This document shows, in pieces, positions 8,974-17,393 of a stretch of DNA of 53,479 bases. The stretch spans positions 1-53,479 of the forward strand of contig CALCKW010000067.1 of assembly GCA_937965695.1 (NCBI GenBank), given 5' to 3'. Source of the DNA: an uncultured Granulosicoccaceae bacterium (GTDB taxonomy: Bacteria; Pseudomonadota; Gammaproteobacteria; CALCKW01). Position 1 is the stretch's first letter. Every line of letters starts with the position of its first letter. The translations under genes were made by a program, and so were the position numbers. The notes beneath the pieces were generated by a model. It had not been told where the DNA came from. It ran no database searches and saw only the letters and a list, made by a program, of their open reading frames with translations.

Positions 8974-10260
8974 CTAGAAGTAGCCTGCTTCCTGCATGAT
9001 AGCTGTAGCGGCTGATTGTGCAGCGGCAAGAGCATCATCAACTGACTTTGCGCCAGACAGGGCAGCAGCCATTTCTTGAGCAACTGCGCTTCCAACTTCT
9101 GGAAACTCAGGAATCGCAGCAAATTGAACACCAACATATGGTTTTATGTCAGTAGCTTCTGGTGCAGCTGAATCAATTGCAGCCATTTCTGCAGCAGCAA
9201 AACCTGCAGCAGCCTGGAACTCAGGGATAGCGTAAGTTGAAGTACGTGTGCCTGTTGGTACTTTATCCCAACCGAAGTCAGGGTGGTTGCCAACTGCCTG
9301 GATGTACTCTTTAGAAGTAGCCCACTCAATGAATGCCATTGATGCTTCAGTGTTAGGCGATCCAGCTGGTACAGCCATTGCCCAAGCCCATAGCCAGTTA
9401 GCGCCGACTGGGTTACCAGCATTAGGCGACTGTGCGTAAGCAACACCGTCTACAGTGAGGAAAGATGTAGCGATTGTGGCGTCGATCCACATGCCACATT
9501 TGCCTTCATTGTAAAGCGCGAGGATTTCGTTGAAAGAGTTACCTTCAGATCCTGGAGGACCGTAGTTACCCAGTAGGTCAACATAGAAGTTGATCGCCGC
9601 TTTCCACTCGTCAGAGTCTAGAGCTGGTTTCATGTCTTTGTCGAACCAAGCGCCACCGAAAGAGTTCACCATAGTAGTGATGAACGCCATGTTGTCGCCC
9701 CAACCAGGCTTACCACGCAAACATGCGCCGTAAACGCCATTGTCAGGATCGTGCATAGCAGCAGCAGCTGCTTTGACGTTGTCCCAAGAATCGTTGTCGG
9801 CAATAGTGACACCAGCAGCATCGGTTAGGTCTTTACGGTACATAACCATTGAAGACTCACCATAGAATGGTGCTGCGTAGAGTGTTCCTTCGTGGGAAAG
9901 GCCGTTACGCATTGCTGGAAGCATGTCGTCAACGTCGTATTCAGCACCGAAGTTTAGTGGCTCAATCCAGCCTGCAGCGCCCCAGATAGGTGCTTCTTGC
10001 ATGCCGATGTTGATGATGTCGTATTGACCGCCACCAGTAGCTGTATCAGAAGTGACCTGCTCACGCAAAACACCTTCTTCTAGTGAAACCCAGTTCAATT
10101 TGACACCGGTTTCAGCTGTGTAAGCTTCAGCAACTTTCTGCATGTTGATCATGTGACCGTTGTTTACGATCGCGATTGTAAGCTCGTCTGCTGCAGAAGC
10201 TGTTGTCGCTGTTGCGACGCCAACTGCTAGGGCAAGAGCCGTTTTGAGAACTAATTTCAT
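8974..10260 (-). CDS. mtlE: Polyol ABC transporter substrate-binding protein
   Basis: This 428-residue periplasmic binding protein belongs to the extracellular family-1 type (MalE/SmoE-like). The ATG at 10260 is chosen because it starts a signal peptide (MKLVLKTALALAVGVATATT, cleavage after ASA) and has a GGAGA ribosome-binding site 5 nt upstream; the open frame extends 75 codons further but without such support. The mature start 'ADELTIAIVNNGHMINMQK' and the 'EGNSFNEILALYNEGKCGMWIDATIA' region are typical of polyol-binding members. It is the first gene of the operon and is followed by a hairpin that should raise its transcript level. Confidence 0.93.
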   Translation of the reverse strand: MKLVLKTALALAVGVATATTASAADELTIAIVNNGHMINMQKVAEAYTAETGVKLNWVSLEEGVLREQVTSDTATGGGQYDIINIGMQEAPIWGAAGWIEPLNFGAEYDVDDMLPAMRNGLSHEGTLYAAPFYGESSMVMYRKDLTDAAGVTIADNDSWDNVKAAAAAMHDPDNGVYGACLRGKPGWGDNMAFITTMVNSFGGAWFDKDMKPALDSDEWKAAINFYVDLLGNYGPPGSEGNSFNEILALYNEGKCGMWIDATIATSFLTVDGVAYAQSPNAGNPVGANWLWAWAMAVPAGSPNTEASMAFIEWATSKEYIQAVGNHPDFGWDKVPTGTRTSTYAIPEFQAAAGFAAAEMAAIDSAAPEATDIKPYVGVQFAAIPEFPEVGSAVAQEMAAALSGAKSVDDALAAAQSAATAIMQEAGYF

Positions 10261-10948
10261 ATCTTCTCCAAAGAAACGATAGGGTGGTTGTTTCTGCCCG
10301 ACTAATTTGATCGAATTCGAAATTTCGAGCAAATACGATTCTAACAAATTCACATACGTTTTAGTCAAAACAGGTAGTTTCTTTCCTAAACTTATGGAAA
10401 TTAAACGTACTGACGTTAAAAAAGTGCACTTGACCACAATTCCGCTAATTAGTGCTTTAGCCTCCATCATTACTAAAATAAGCAATGCTGAGGCTCGATT
10501 TTTTGTCAGGGATTTATGTCTTTTTTGAACTCGTCAGACAAGTTACTTTAAAACGATTCATTCGCTGAATACTCTTGAGGAGCTTAAATTCGCACATCAG
10601 ACCGACATGACATCTTATGTGCACTATAGATCCAGGCTGCAAATTGTTGTGTTCGCCTGCGAACGAGGTTGATAAAGCAATTGAGAGTACTTTGGGGATT
10701 TGGAGCAGTGTGCTGTGACTTGCTGCTACCAATTATGGAGAGACCCTTATAGACGCATCGAGTCTTTGCACGCTGTATTCCGCAAAACCAACCATTTGTG
10801 AAGTGTGCAGGAGACAGTCAAGTGATGAGAGGTATACCTGTTGTCTTAGACCGACAGGTAAGACCCCACACCAACGGGCTATTTTGTGTTCATAGCCATT
10901 TGCCTTGAAAGTTCTGAATTACCCCTATTTCTTTGAGAGTGAAATGTG
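10261..10948. other. Intergenic region upstream of the mannitol operon and of the dehalogenase gene
   Basis: There are 688 bp between divergent genes. The mtlE-proximal part (10261-10500) is AT-rich and should hold the mannitol promoter and MtlR sites, which I could not pinpoint. Open frames here are short and lack coding features. A nested dyad at 10835-10860 is listed separately. Confidence 0.6.
10835..10860. repeat. Nested inverted repeat upstream of the haloacid dehalogenase gene
   Basis: The outer arms are TACCTGT (10835-10841) and ACAGGTA (10854-10860). Inside them, GTCT (10843-10846) pairs with AGAC (10848-10851). It lies about 90 bp before the dehalogenase start. It has no T-tract on either strand, so an operator or mRNA hairpin is more likely than a terminator. 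Confidence 0.5.
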
Positions 10949-11662
10949 ATGGCACATTCTGAGATTAAAGCGCTTTTGTTTGATGTGTTCGGCACAGTGG
11001 TCGATTGGCGAAGGTCGATCACCACTGAGATGCGACGTTTTGGTGAAGAGCAAGGCATAGATCAAGATTGGGAACAATTTGCTTTAGATTGGCGAGCACT
11101 CTATCAACCGGCGATGGAGGGTATTCGATCTGGGGAGAGAGGGTATGTGAAACTCGATCAACTGCATCGGGAGAACCTGCAACAATTGCTGCTGGCATAT
11201 GGCTTAGAGGCATTGACTAAAGCGCAGCTGGATCACATCAATAGGGCCTGGCACAGACTTCAACCTTGGGCAGACACGCTGCCAGGAATGAATCGTTTAA
11301 AAAAAGACTATGTGCTGGCCAGTGTATCGAATGGCAACGTGGCATTATTGGTCAACATGGCTAAACACAGCGCAATTCCGTGGGACATGATTTTGGGGTC
11401 TGAAACCGCTCAGGGATACAAACCTCAGGATAGGGTTTATCTTCACAGTGCACAGATGTTGGGTTTAGAACCTGCACAGTGCATGATGGTGGCGGCACAT
11501 AATGATGACTTGCGAGCAGCACGCGCGTTGGGATTTAAGACCGCTTACATTAATAGGCCTAATGAATACGGTGAAGGTCAGGTTAATGATCTTAAGGCTG
11601 ATCAGACCTGGGATATTGTTGGGGAATACATGACAGATATTGCCGATGCCTTAGGCTGTTAG
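10949..11662 (+). CDS. Haloacid dehalogenase, type II (HAD superfamily)
   Basis: This 237-residue HAD hydrolase is of the L-2-haloacid dehalogenase type. Motif I is 'LLFDVFGTVVDWR', with the nucleophilic aspartate followed by the V-F-G-T-V-V-D-W-R typical of type II dehalogenases. Motif II is 'SVSNGN', the lysine is in 'AQGYKPQDRVY', and motif III is 'MMVAAHNDDLRAARALGFKTAYI'. The family hydrolyses (S)-2-haloacids to (R)-2-hydroxyacids, but many members act on other substrates. A GTG at 10946 directly before the ATG is an alternative start. It appears monocistronic; a hairpin follows it before a convergent gene. Confidence 0.9.
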   Translation: MAHSEIKALLFDVFGTVVDWRRSITTEMRRFGEEQGIDQDWEQFALDWRALYQPAMEGIRSGERGYVKLDQLHRENLQQLLLAYGLEALTKAQLDHINRAWHRLQPWADTLPGMNRLKKDYVLASVSNGNVALLVNMAKHSAIPWDMILGSETAQGYKPQDRVYLHSAQMLGLEPAQCMMVAAHNDDLRAARALGFKTAYINRPNEYGEGQVNDLKADQTWDIVGEYMTDIADALGC

Positions 11663-11778
11663 CGGATCGATTTTTCGTCGTCATTAGGCATCAATTAGGC
11701 CGCACAATCATTTTAATAGGGCTTAAATATTCTGTGTCTTACGCAATAACAATAGTTGTCTTTAACGTTGCTAAAGTA

Positions 11779-11807
11779 CTCTGCTCTTTGACGAGTTAAG
11801 AGCAGAG
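11779..11807. terminator. Hairpin between convergent genes
   Basis: The arms CTCTGCTCTT (11779-11788) and AAGAGCAGAG (11798-11807) are perfectly complementary around a 9-nt loop. They lie between the plus-strand dehalogenase and the minus-strand SnoaL-like gene. The flanking T-runs are weak on both sides, so it may be a bidirectional terminator of modest strength. Confidence 0.55.
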
Positions 11808-11823
11808 GTAATGGATTTATTTG

Positions 11824-12318
11824 TTACTTTGCGTGGTAGGCTTGACTAACGGCATAGCTGTCTTCAAACCAGTTCCAAAGTACGACCTTCCCGTCACGAA
11901 CTTTAGCGCGAAGGGCAAAAGTAAAGGCGCCAATTTCTTTGCCTGAGTGCTTTGTGATTCCGTTCATATTTCCAAACACCGCGACTGTGTCGCCAAAAGC
12001 AAAAGCATCTGTGTTTTCCCAGGCTGTTGTTTGAAAATTTTCTCCAAAAATCGGGAGAAACTTTAATATTTCTTCCTTACCGTTCCACGGACCAATCCAA
12101 GGCATTGCGGTGTCACCTTCATTTTGCCAGACCATGTCGTCGGCCATGAGCGCTGTCGCCGCCGTCATGTCGCCTGTACCCACAGCGCCCATAAACGCCA
12201 TAACAGTGTCGAACGTCGCTTGGCTTTTGGCATCCATTTCAGTAGCTCCAACTTGAGCACCAAATGAAAGCGCCAAAAAAAGGCCTAGAAAATATTTGCT
12301 GACTATCGAGTATTTCAT
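11824..12318 (-). CDS. Secreted SnoaL/NTF2-like protein
   Basis: This 164-residue protein has a signal peptide (MKYSIVSKYFLGLFLALSFG, then AQVGA) and a SnoaL-like NTF2 fold: 'TFDTVMAFMGAVGTGDMTAATALMADDMVWQ' and 'PWNGKEEILKFLPIFGENF' are typical. The ATG at 12318 is preferred to one 12 nt upstream because GGAGA precedes it. Members are small cone-shaped barrels used as cyclases, isomerases or ligand binders; the reaction cannot be read from sequence. It follows a second SnoaL-like secreted gene in the same direction (64 bp gap) and a divergent LysR gene, so the three probably form one regulated unit. Confidence 0.82.
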   Translation of the reverse strand: MKYSIVSKYFLGLFLALSFGAQVGATEMDAKSQATFDTVMAFMGAVGTGDMTAATALMADDMVWQNEGDTAMPWIGPWNGKEEILKFLPIFGENFQTTAWENTDAFAFGDTVAVFGNMNGITKHSGKEIGAFTFALRAKVRDGKVVLWNWFEDSYAVSQAYHAK

Positions 12319-12382
12319 TTGATTCTCCAACTGAATAAATTTATCTAACTAACATGACGCAATTTCTAAGTTCGCGATTTTG

Positions 12383-12871
12383 TTACTTACCGCTCAATTG
12401 TTGTAATGCACCTGCCCAATCTTCAAGGTGATAGGAGCTGACTATTTTTCCATTTTCGATTGTGTGTATATCAATTGTAAGCACATCGAAACTCTTGCCT
12501 TTTCCATCGACACCAAACAAGGGACCATTGGGTGTACCGGTAGCCCGACTCCTGACAACAACTTTGTTATCCTCTTGGATCATCTCTTGTACTTCCCAAT
12601 TTAGATCAGGCATCAGCTTTGCGAAAAAACCACTCACTTGACCTAAGAACTGATCGCGGTTTTTATTGGTTCCAGAATAGTCGCCAATGCTTATCCATTC
12701 TTCCGTCGTTGCCAGCTTGAGAGCGGCTGCATGTTTTTCCGATGTAGGGTTGCTCAAGAGTTCGTAAAACGTTTTAACTGTCGCCTTATCATCTGCAGCA
12801 GCGATTGCACTGCTCGTCGCTGATATCAATAATAGTGAGAGTGCTACGGCTAGAATATTGAGGTGCACCAT
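12383..12871 (-). CDS. Secreted SnoaL-like polyketide-cyclase/ester-cyclase family protein
   Basis: This 162-residue protein has a hydrophobic N-terminal signal (MVHLNILAVALSLLLISATS, cleavage near AIA-AAD). A SnoaL-type domain follows: 'TVKTFYELLSNPTSEKHAAALK', 'WISIGDYSGTNKNRDQFLGQVSGFF', 'VVVRSRATGTPNGPLFGVDGKGKSF' and 'ENGKIVSSYHLEDWAGALQQL'. This is the ester-cyclase pattern. It begins 116 bp from the divergent LysR gene and is probably its regulatory target. The substrate is unknown and a periplasmic location is expected. Confidence 0.85.
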   Translation of the reverse strand: MVHLNILAVALSLLLISATSSAIAAADDKATVKTFYELLSNPTSEKHAAALKLATTEEWISIGDYSGTNKNRDQFLGQVSGFFAKLMPDLNWEVQEMIQEDNKVVVRSRATGTPNGPLFGVDGKGKSFDVLTIDIHTIENGKIVSSYHLEDWAGALQQLSGK

Positions 12872-12939
12872 TGTGAATTTCCCCTTGATATATTTTGCTT
12901 GTTAATGTGCTGGTCAATATCATGGACAAAATTCGATTG

Positions 12940-12963
12940 ATTGATAAGATGCTATATATCAAT
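12940..12963. promoter_or_regulatory. Candidate LysR operator between divergent genes
   Basis: The inverted repeat ATTGATA (12940-12946) and TATCAAT (12957-12963) has a 10-bp spacer. It sits 24 bp before the LysR start and about 70 bp before the divergent SnoaL-like gene, the usual place for a LysR-type binding site. Confidence 0.5.
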
Positions 12964-12987
12964 AACACTGTTCGGAAAACTTAAACT

Positions 12988-13878
12988 ATGCTGGAGCAGC
13001 TGCGACAAGTCGCCATTTTTGCTAAGACTGTTGAACACGGTTCTTTTCGTGGAGCAGCGCGCGAACTTAGATTGTCACCTTCTGTCGTTAGCCACCACAT
13101 TTCTCAATTAGAGGAGCACCTTGGCGTTGCATTGCTTTATCGGTCCACTCGCAAGCTTGCAATGACGCGAGATGGTGAGCAGTTGCTGGCTTCTACTAGT
13201 CCCATGCTAGAAGCTATTGAAGGTGCATTTTCAAATTTATCGAGTTCGGCGGATAGACCTATCGGAGAGCTGCATGTGACTACGCCTTCCGTTCTTATTC
13301 AGTCTCATCTCACCGATTTGCTGGCTTTATTTTCGATGAAGTACCCGGGGATCAAACTTTTTTTAGACTATTCCGATGTTCGACAAGACTTGATTGACGA
13401 CGGTTATGATATTGCGATTAGGATGGGAATAAGAAAAACAAAAAATACAGCAGTTGAGCGGAAACTCTTTCAGGTTAAGCGTTGTTTGATTGCATCGAGG
13501 AGCTACCTGAAAGGTCGCCAAAAAGTCACTAATCCTGAAGAGCTTATGAGCTGGGATTGGCTCGAGCTGGCACCTGTTCAGCACATTAAGCCGAACTTCC
13601 GAAAGTCCAAATCTGAGTCAGTCACAATCAAACCCAAAGCACATATAACTGCCAATGATGCCTTGGCCCTATTTAGGCTTGCGTACTCCGGTGCCGGGCT
13701 CGCCGTAGTGCCAAAATTTCTAGTTGAAGACGCGGTGGCTGCAGGGGCCGTTGAATACGTCCTACCAGAGTGGGAGCTAGCGCCCATTGAAGTTTTTGCC
13801 GCTTGGCCTTCCAACGCACCGAAGCACGGCTTGATAAAATTATTTCTCAGCGAGATCAGTTCGGGTGTCTCACCTTAA
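12988..13878 (+). CDS. LysR-family transcriptional regulator
   Basis: This 296-residue LysR regulator has an N-terminal winged helix-turn-helix (residues 1-60: 'FAKTVEHGSFRGAARELRLSPSVVSHHISQLEEHLGVALLYRSTR') and a two-lobed co-inducer domain ('GELHVTTPSVLIQSHLTDLLALF', later 'LAYSGAGLAVVPKFLVEDAV'). Length is normal for the family. It is transcribed away from the two SnoaL-like genes, and the dyad at 12940-12963 lies between them. It probably controls these genes and itself. The inducer is unknown. Confidence 0.9.
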   Translation: MLEQLRQVAIFAKTVEHGSFRGAARELRLSPSVVSHHISQLEEHLGVALLYRSTRKLAMTRDGEQLLASTSPMLEAIEGAFSNLSSSADRPIGELHVTTPSVLIQSHLTDLLALFSMKYPGIKLFLDYSDVRQDLIDDGYDIAIRMGIRKTKNTAVERKLFQVKRCLIASRSYLKGRQKVTNPEELMSWDWLELAPVQHIKPNFRKSKSESVTIKPKAHITANDALALFRLAYSGAGLAVVPKFLVEDAVAAGAVEYVLPEWELAPIEVFAAWPSNAPKHGLIKLFLSEISSGVSP

Positions 13879-13906
13879 TAGTGGTAGCTAAAAATTGGAC
13901 TCCAAT

Positions 13907-13954
13907 CGTGTCCGTGTCCGTGTCCGTGTCCGTGTCCGTGTCCGTGTCCGTGTC
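13907..13954 (+). repeat. Perfect hexanucleotide tandem repeat (CGTGTC)8
   Basis: Eight exact copies of CGTGTC run head to tail in the short space between the convergent LysR and carboxypeptidase genes, ending 11 bp from the latter's stop. Unit length six keeps any reading frame. A related repeat of GTATCC occurs at 45944-45967. Confidence 0.95.
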
Positions 13955-13965
13955 GCTGTTTCGTT

Positions 13966-15132
13966 TTAGCAGAGAAGCCGATCACTCAATGCCAAATGGG
14001 CGACATCAACAAAGCTTGCACCAAGCCGCATGCTGCGTTCAGCAGACCAGCCGCATAAGGGGCGCGGGGTGTCGTGTGTATCTTTGAAGGGCATCTCTAA
14101 TGTCATCGCTAGGCAGCCAAAGCTATGCGCCAATTGGCTGCTGCAAATGCCGAGGTTGGCTTGTCCTGCAGGGGTTCTAGGATAGCCGTGCTTGTATTGA
14201 AAGTCTGGGTTTAATGTCGCCCATGTGTGTTTTAACGCTATTAGTTCTGCATCGCGTTCGTCGTTCCACCCGCCAATGCCTTCAGGGCCGGCGATAAAAT
14301 TGTAGGGCAGCGCCTCATCACCGTGTACGTCTAGTGATAAATCAATACCCGTCTGTTGCATGCGTGCCTTTACGTGCAGAACTTCAGGGCTTTTTTCAAG
14401 ACTGGGCGATTCCCATTCTCGGTTCAAATTTACACCAAGCGCATTGGTTCTTAGGTTACCTAAAAATGTGCCATCAGGGTTCATGTTGGGCACAACATGA
14501 ATGTCTGCCAACTCACGCAAGGCACAACTGCTGGCATCGTCGGTGTCGAGTAGTCGGTCTAAAAACCCTTCCATCCACCATTCGGCCATCGACTCTCCCG
14601 GATGCTGACGACCAATAACCCAAAGTTGTTTGCGCTTTTGCTCGGTCTGCCCGACGGTTGATTGTGATGACAAAGCGCTGATCTTGAGATAATCAATACT
14701 GCGCTTCTGGTGCGTAAAACCAAGGCTCTCGTATTGCACAGCATCGGCATTAGCCGCGGCCGCAATTAGGTCGGCATGCTGCTCCATAGAGTAGGGAGCG
14801 AAATACGCAAACCAGATTACATCGGATGTCGCTTCAAAGGTCCAGCTCAGAATCTGGCCATCAAACTCTGCTGGCGTGCGAAACCAGAACTGCCGATCCA
14901 CTGAGGTAACAACGTCATAGCCTTCCCACCCTTTGGGGTAAGAGGTCTCGCCGGCGTTGACAATGGATATTTTGCAGGTTTTTCCACGAAGTCCAGACAC
15001 ACTGAAGTGAAACCACTGCAGGAAATCAGATTCGCTGTCCTTGCGAATTTTTAGCTCAATTGCACCTGAGTCACTGGCCTCGACAACATCAATATTACCG
15101 CTGTCGAAACTGCTGTTGATGTTGATCGTCAT
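13966..15132 (-). CDS. M14-family zinc carboxypeptidase (cytosolic carboxypeptidase-like)
   Basis: This 388-residue protein belongs to the M14 peptidase group related to eukaryotic cytosolic carboxypeptidases. It has the family's N-terminal beta-sandwich domain ('FHFSVSGLRGKTCKISIVNAG', 'SWTFEATSDVIWFAYFAPYS') and a C-terminal peptidase domain. Zinc ligands are His177 and Glu180 in 'GRQHPGESMAEWW' and His270 in 'LDVHGDEALPYNF'; the catalytic Glu is 346 in 'TLEMPFKD'. 'NMNPDGTFLGNLRTNALGVNLNREW' provides the substrate-binding Asn and Arg. No signal peptide is seen, so it is cytoplasmic. Bacterial members may trim glutamate-rich C termini, but targets are not established. Its stop lies beside the hexanucleotide repeat. 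Confidence 0.9.
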   Translation of the reverse strand: MTININSSFDSGNIDVVEASDSGAIELKIRKDSESDFLQWFHFSVSGLRGKTCKISIVNAGETSYPKGWEGYDVVTSVDRQFWFRTPAEFDGQILSWTFEATSDVIWFAYFAPYSMEQHADLIAAAANADAVQYESLGFTHQKRSIDYLKISALSSQSTVGQTEQKRKQLWVIGRQHPGESMAEWWMEGFLDRLLDTDDASSCALRELADIHVVPNMNPDGTFLGNLRTNALGVNLNREWESPSLEKSPEVLHVKARMQQTGIDLSLDVHGDEALPYNFIAGPEGIGGWNDERDAELIALKHTWATLNPDFQYKHGYPRTPAGQANLGICSSQLAHSFGCLAMTLEMPFKDTHDTPRPLCGWSAERSMRLGASFVDVAHLALSDRLLC

Positions 15133-15377
15133 CTCGGATATTGCCTTTAAAGTAAAGAGTTAATTGAGCAGCGCCGACTGTTCGTCGTGGCTACGTTTTG
15201 AGCTAGATTTTATTGCTGAAGTTGTAGCGCTTTCATGCGATTGTAGAGCAATCCCACAGTTGGCCTCATATGGCTTTAACACACATGCTTCATACTATGA
15301 TGAATTTAATGGTTTCGGGTGAGCTTGGAAGATTCCTGACCCAGCCAAAACTCTGTGAGTGGTGCAGAATGCAGCCG

Positions 15378-16232
15378 TTATTTTAGCTCTTCTAGTAAAG
15401 TTTCAGCTGCCAGCTTGCCTAGCGCATTAGCTGCCAATGGGCTTGCACCCGATAGCAATTTTCGGTCTCTACAGACGGTGTCATCTGCTTTTGTATTGAC
15501 AATATTGGCGCCTAGTCCTTTAAGTTTTTCACTGAGTGGAGATGGCATCGGACCGGGCAGGTAGCCAACTTTAGGCGTCATCTTGTCAACTGAGTCAGGG
15601 AATACCGCCATGTTGTATCCGCGATAAAGAAACTCTTGATCATTGAGCGTCGTTGCCAATAGTGAAGCAGGGCCATGGCAAAGTGTAACAGTGAACAAAT
15701 TGTTCTCATGTGCCCAATTTAGGATTTCCCCTACATTTTTATCCTCTGGAATACCTAGCATAGCTCCATGCCCACCAGGCACAAAAACCGCTGCATAGGA
15801 GTCTGTTTTTGATAGCGAATTATCAATAAATAATTGCAGGCTTTTTGGATGTTCAAAACTTGATTTTAAATCATTGTAAATTGATTTTACGTTTTCATCT
15901 TTTTCAGGAAAAGCCCACATTTCAAAAACAACGGGTTGCCCAGTGGGGGTGGCTATTTCAAAATCAAAGCCTGCATTTTTTAAATGCAACATTGGAACTA
16001 ATGCCTCTATTGGATGATTACCTGTAGAGAACGACTTGCCATTCTGCATCTTCATATTTTTTTGTTCAGTGAAAATCACCAAGATTTTTGATTTTCCACC
16101 CGTGTACTTTTTGTATGGTATTTCTTCGTAGTCAGATTTATCAACCGTGGCAAGTTTCAGCGCGATCTTAGAAGGAGAGTAGGAGCCATCTGATTCAGGT
16201 TTAGGCGCAATTCCCAAAAGTTTTTTTAACAT
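15378..16232 (-). CDS. hchA: Hsp31/HchA-type chaperone and glyoxalase III (DJ-1/PfpI superfamily)
   Basis: This 284-residue protein has the size of E. coli HchA (283). The nucleophile elbow 'TVTLCHGPASLLATT' puts the cysteine at residue 185, the position of the catalytic Cys185 of Hsp31, followed by His186. 'FVPGGHGAMLGIPED' and 'GNHPIEALVPMLHLKNAGFDFEIATPTG' are also diagnostic. HchA converts methylglyoxal to D-lactate without glutathione and acts as a holding chaperone and deglycase-like repair protein. A GAGAA site precedes the ATG. The gene stands alone and faces away from the quinone-reductase-like gene's regulator. Confidence 0.9.
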   Translation of the reverse strand: MLKKLLGIAPKPESDGSYSPSKIALKLATVDKSDYEEIPYKKYTGGKSKILVIFTEQKNMKMQNGKSFSTGNHPIEALVPMLHLKNAGFDFEIATPTGQPVVFEMWAFPEKDENVKSIYNDLKSSFEHPKSLQLFIDNSLSKTDSYAAVFVPGGHGAMLGIPEDKNVGEILNWAHENNLFTVTLCHGPASLLATTLNDQEFLYRGYNMAVFPDSVDKMTPKVGYLPGPMPSPLSEKLKGLGANIVNTKADDTVCRDRKLLSGASPLAANALGKLAAETLLEELK

Positions 16233-16328
16233 ATCAATTTCTCGAATATACAGTTAGAAAAGAGATCCTTTCGTGAAGACCCCTTTACAAGATAAAAATG
16301 TGCTTAACGACCTAGTTTTACTGAGGCG

Positions 16329-17270
16329 CTATGCAGATACGTTGATGATTATCTTCCCTTGCGCGCGACCCGTTTCACTGCGCTCGTGGGCTGCAGCTAC
16401 TTGATGTAATTCAAATTCACTGTCGATGTTGACATTCAATTTACCTGCGTCAGCAAATTCAGCTAGTTTCGTCAGTTGTTCTCGATTTGGTTGTACAAAA
16501 CAGAAGAAAGCCGAAACACCGTGTTTTGTCGCTGTGGCTTCGTCCGGGTTTTGCGTGATCGAAACTAAGCGTCCACCTTTTTTTAGTGTTTGCCAGCTGT
16601 TAGCTTGCGTTTCTGCACCGATGGTATCGAATACCACATCGATATCCCTAAAGTCTGAGAAGTCTTCATTTTGGTAGTCGATGCAGTGATCAGCGCCGAG
16701 GCTCATAACAAGCGCGGTGTTTTTTGATGACGTTGTTGTATAAACAGTGGCCCCGCGCAGCTTGGCTAACTGAATGGCAAATTGCCCAACGGCACCAGAA
16801 CCTGCATGAATAAGCACACGCTCGCCAGCTTCTAATTTTGCTATCTCGTAGAGCGACTGCCATGCAGTCAAAGCCGCCAAAGGAACACCCGCTGCTTCTT
16901 GCCAGCTCAGCGAGTTGGGCTTGAGTGCAACCTCATCAGCAACCACCGTCTGAAATTCAGCGTAGCTGCCGTTTTTTGCGATATCAGGTCGGCTGTAGAC
17001 GGCGTCGCCAATCTTTAAGTGGCTTACTTTTTCGCCGATACCGACAACTTCGCCCGATACATCCCAGCCCAATGTTAACGGTAATGGGTGATTGAGCATT
17101 GGCTGCAAGTAGCCTTCCCGAATCTTCCAGTCCACAGGGTTCACAGACGCCGACTTCACTTTGATCAGTACTTCGTTCTCAGCGGGCGTAGGAATGGCGA
17201 TTTCATTCAAAGCCAAAACGCTTCGGTCACCAAAACCATGGATTTGCACAGCTTTCATCAGGTTGCTCAT
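16329..17270 (-). CDS. NADP-dependent MDR oxidoreductase (quinone reductase-like)
   Basis: This 313-residue zinc-free medium-chain dehydrogenase/reductase has a GroES-like N-terminal domain ('VKSASVNPVDWKIREGYLQ', 'TLGWDVSGEVVGIGEKVSHLKIGDAVYSRP'). Its nucleotide-binding fold contains 'VLIHAGSGAVGQFAIQLAKLRGATVYTT', and it ends 'ETGRAQGKIIINV', typical of quinone oxidoreductases. Such enzymes reduce quinones or enones with NADPH. The ATG at 17270 follows an AAGAGA site and gives the usual length; the frame extends further upstream without support. A LysR gene is divergent, with a perfect palindrome between them, so regulation by that LysR protein is likely. Confidence 0.9.
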   Translation of the reverse strand: MSNLMKAVQIHGFGDRSVLALNEIAIPTPAENEVLIKVKSASVNPVDWKIREGYLQPMLNHPLPLTLGWDVSGEVVGIGEKVSHLKIGDAVYSRPDIAKNGSYAEFQTVVADEVALKPNSLSWQEAAGVPLAALTAWQSLYEIAKLEAGERVLIHAGSGAVGQFAIQLAKLRGATVYTTTSSKNTALVMSLGADHCIDYQNEDFSDFRDIDVVFDTIGAETQANSWQTLKKGGRLVSITQNPDEATATKHGVSAFFCFVQPNREQLTKLAEFADAGKLNVNIDSEFELHQVAAAHERSETGRAQGKIIINVSA

Positions 17271-17360
17271 AGATTCTCTTTTTATTTTTGGGGGTGCGAC
17301 ATAGAGAGCGCATGGTACAGCGCATCGCAAAGCTTGATTAGGCTGAATACACTCACTATA

Positions 17361-17381
17361 TTGTTTCCAATTAGGAAACAA
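17361..17381. promoter_or_regulatory. Perfect palindromic operator upstream of the LysR gene
   Basis: The arms TTGTTTCC (17361-17368) and GGAAACAA (17374-17381) are exactly complementary with a 5-bp centre. The site ends 12 bp before the LysR ATG and lies about 90 bp from the divergent MDR oxidoreductase start. It is a strong candidate for the LysR recognition site. Confidence 0.7.
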
Positions 17382-17393
17382 TGGGTTGAGAAT

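Noticed and set aside
13803..14087. Plus-strand frame encoding a Val-Ser repeat through the hexamer array
   Set aside because: It overlaps the ends of the LysR and carboxypeptidase genes; the Val-Ser run is only the translation of the tandem repeat.
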